From: Pseudomonas caspiana
GTDB lineage: Bacteria > Pseudomonadota > Gammaproteobacteria > Pseudomonadales > Pseudomonadaceae
Assembly (NCBI RefSeq): GCF_002158995.1
Contig: NZ_LOHF01000005.1
Location: 149,868-213,867 of the forward strand
Direction of reading: 5' to 3'
Length of the DNA: 64,000 bases
Shown: positions 63,408 to 64,000 of the stretch, piece by piece
How the letters are laid out: every line of letters starts with the position of its first letter
Position numbering within the stretch: the first letter of the stretch is position 1
The notes under the pieces: model-generated
What the model saw: only the letters and a program-made list of their open reading frames with translations
Databases searched by the model: none
What the model was told of the DNA's origin: nothing
Program-made: the position numbers and the translations under genes

Positions 63408-63600
63408 CGCGGTTCTCCCAGCGGCGGCGTCGCGCCTGACTTATCGGTAGGACCGCAGCATCTAAGCAGGGCCCTTTGACAGCGATACTAGGGCCGGACC
63501 AAAGACGCCAAATGCCTACGCACGCCACGCAAAGGTGCGTTTACGACATGGCTGGGAGAGGAGAGCGAATAACGTGCGGGTGAGGTTGGAACGCGATCCA

Positions 63601-63689
63601 TGTGGGAGCCGGGCTTGCCCGCGATAAGGTCGACGCAATTCTCGGATAGACCGAGGTGTCCTTATCGCGGGCAAGCCCGGCTCCCGCAG
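63601..63689. repeat. REPIN (GTGGGAGCCGGGCTTGCCCGCGATA family)
   Basis: tgtgggagccgggcttgccc pairs with gggcaagcccggctcccgca, between the aminotransferase and glyA. Confidence 0.9.
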
Positions 63690-63709
63690 GGGAGTGCGGT
63701 GTGCAGGGA

Positions 63710-64000
63710 TTAAAGAGCCTTGCCCGGCAACTGCCCATCCGCCCGGAACATCCCGCGAATACCGCGCACGGCCTGGCGAATCCGGTCCTGATTCTCGATC
63801 AGCGCAAAGCGCACATGGTCATCGCCGTACTCACCAAAACCGACACCCGGCGACACGCAGACCTTGGCTTCGGCCAGCAGCTTTTTGGCGAATTCCAATG
63901 AGCCGAGATGAGCATAGGCGGGTGGGATCTTGGCCCACACATACATTGAGGCTTTAGGGTTTTCCACCATCCAGCCCAGTTCATGCAGGCCTTTGACCAA
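63710..64000 (-). CDS. alaC: Alanine/aspartate-type aminotransferase, C-terminal part (AlaC-like)
   Basis: The last 96 or so residues of a PLP class I/II aminotransferase; the start lies beyond the window. The C-terminus [20 protein letters not shown] followed by [19 protein letters not shown] is that of E. coli AlaC (YfdZ), and the [20 protein letters not shown] stretch is the C-terminal small domain. The PLP lysine is not in the visible part. Substrate specificity (alanine/pyruvate) is inferred from similarity. Confidence 0.85.
   Translation of the reverse strand: MVKGLHELGWMVENPKASMYVWAKIPPAYAHLGSLEFAKKLLAEAKVCVSPGVGFGEYGDDHVRFALIENQDRIRQAVRGIRGMFRADGQLPGKAL

Noticed and set aside
63408..63600. 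Possible glycine riboswitch before glyA
   Set aside because: I could not find the tandem aptamer core sequences or a downstream terminator switch in this gap.
1..64000. tRNA or rRNA genes
   Set aside because: No cloverleaf-like or rRNA-like sequence was noticed; a tRNAscan run would settle it.

Overview
This window is a piece of a Pseudomonas chromosome, most likely from the P. fluorescens / P. syringae side of the genus. The evidence is the Pseudomonas-type gene blocks (serA next to a D-2-hydroxyglutarate dehydrogenase; rpiA/ilvA/rppH/ptsP/lgt/thyA; a five-step hut pathway with hutF and hutG; dtd-opgG-opgH; glyA-soxBDAG-purU-fdhA), an even and fairly GC-rich coding style, and more than 25 REP/REPIN palindromes in intergenic gaps. 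I see no rRNA, tRNA, CRISPR array, prophage, insertion sequence or integrase. It looks like core genome seeded with REPINs.

Layout. 1-9.8 kb: a thioredoxin-fold protein, an alpha/beta hydrolase, a DUF2059 protein, a 2OG-Fe(II) dioxygenase, a DUF4399 protein, divergent serA and D-2-hydroxyglutarate dehydrogenase, an FAH-family hydrolase and two tandem SdiA-regulated-type beta-propeller proteins. 9.9-19.7 kb: rpiA divergent from ilvA, a DUF2269 membrane protein, a HAD phosphatase, rppH-ptsP (RNA pyrophosphohydrolase plus the nitrogen-PTS enzyme I), an NRDE/TANGO2 protein, lgt and thyA. 19.8-22.6 kb: divergent cadR/cadA metal-efflux pair with a clear MerR-type operator. 22.7-39.6 kb: the histidine-utilisation region, with hutG, hutI, hutT, a histidine-ammonia-lyase-like gene, ABC transporter hutVWX and hutU in one leftward array, then an ECF sigma/anti-sigma pair, a DUF3455 protein and nhaA, then hutD-hutC and divergent hutF. 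39.7-53.5 kb: lipocalin plus small lipoprotein, DUF924, fbp, glgP, pip-dtd, opgGH (osmoregulated periplasmic glucans), a retropepsin-like protein and an acyltransferase. 53.5-64 kb: a DUF2780 protein, then the sarcosine-to-serine C1 array glyA-soxB-soxD-soxA-soxG-purU-fdhA (leftward), and the 3' end of an alaC-like aminotransferase.

How the genes work together. The sarcosine array turns sarcosine into glycine plus a C1 unit, and GlyA, PurU and FdhA handle the folate-bound C1 and formaldehyde. The hut region encodes histidine uptake and steps 2-5 of histidine breakdown under HutC. A sigma-54-type -24/-12 element sits upstream of hutU, with a HutC-like operator at the expected start of transcription.

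The most unusual observation is that the only histidine-ammonia-lyase homologue in the window has lost the three residues (Ala-Ser-Gly) that form the MIO cofactor, and also the catalytic tyrosine equivalent to Tyr280. It is probably not a histidase, so step 1 of the pathway has no obvious enzyme here. Other points worth checking are a 32-bp dyad between serA and the D-2-hydroxyglutarate dehydrogenase, near-identical inverted 71-bp REPIN cores on both sides of soxG, and REP arms carrying a nested GC-rich palindrome.
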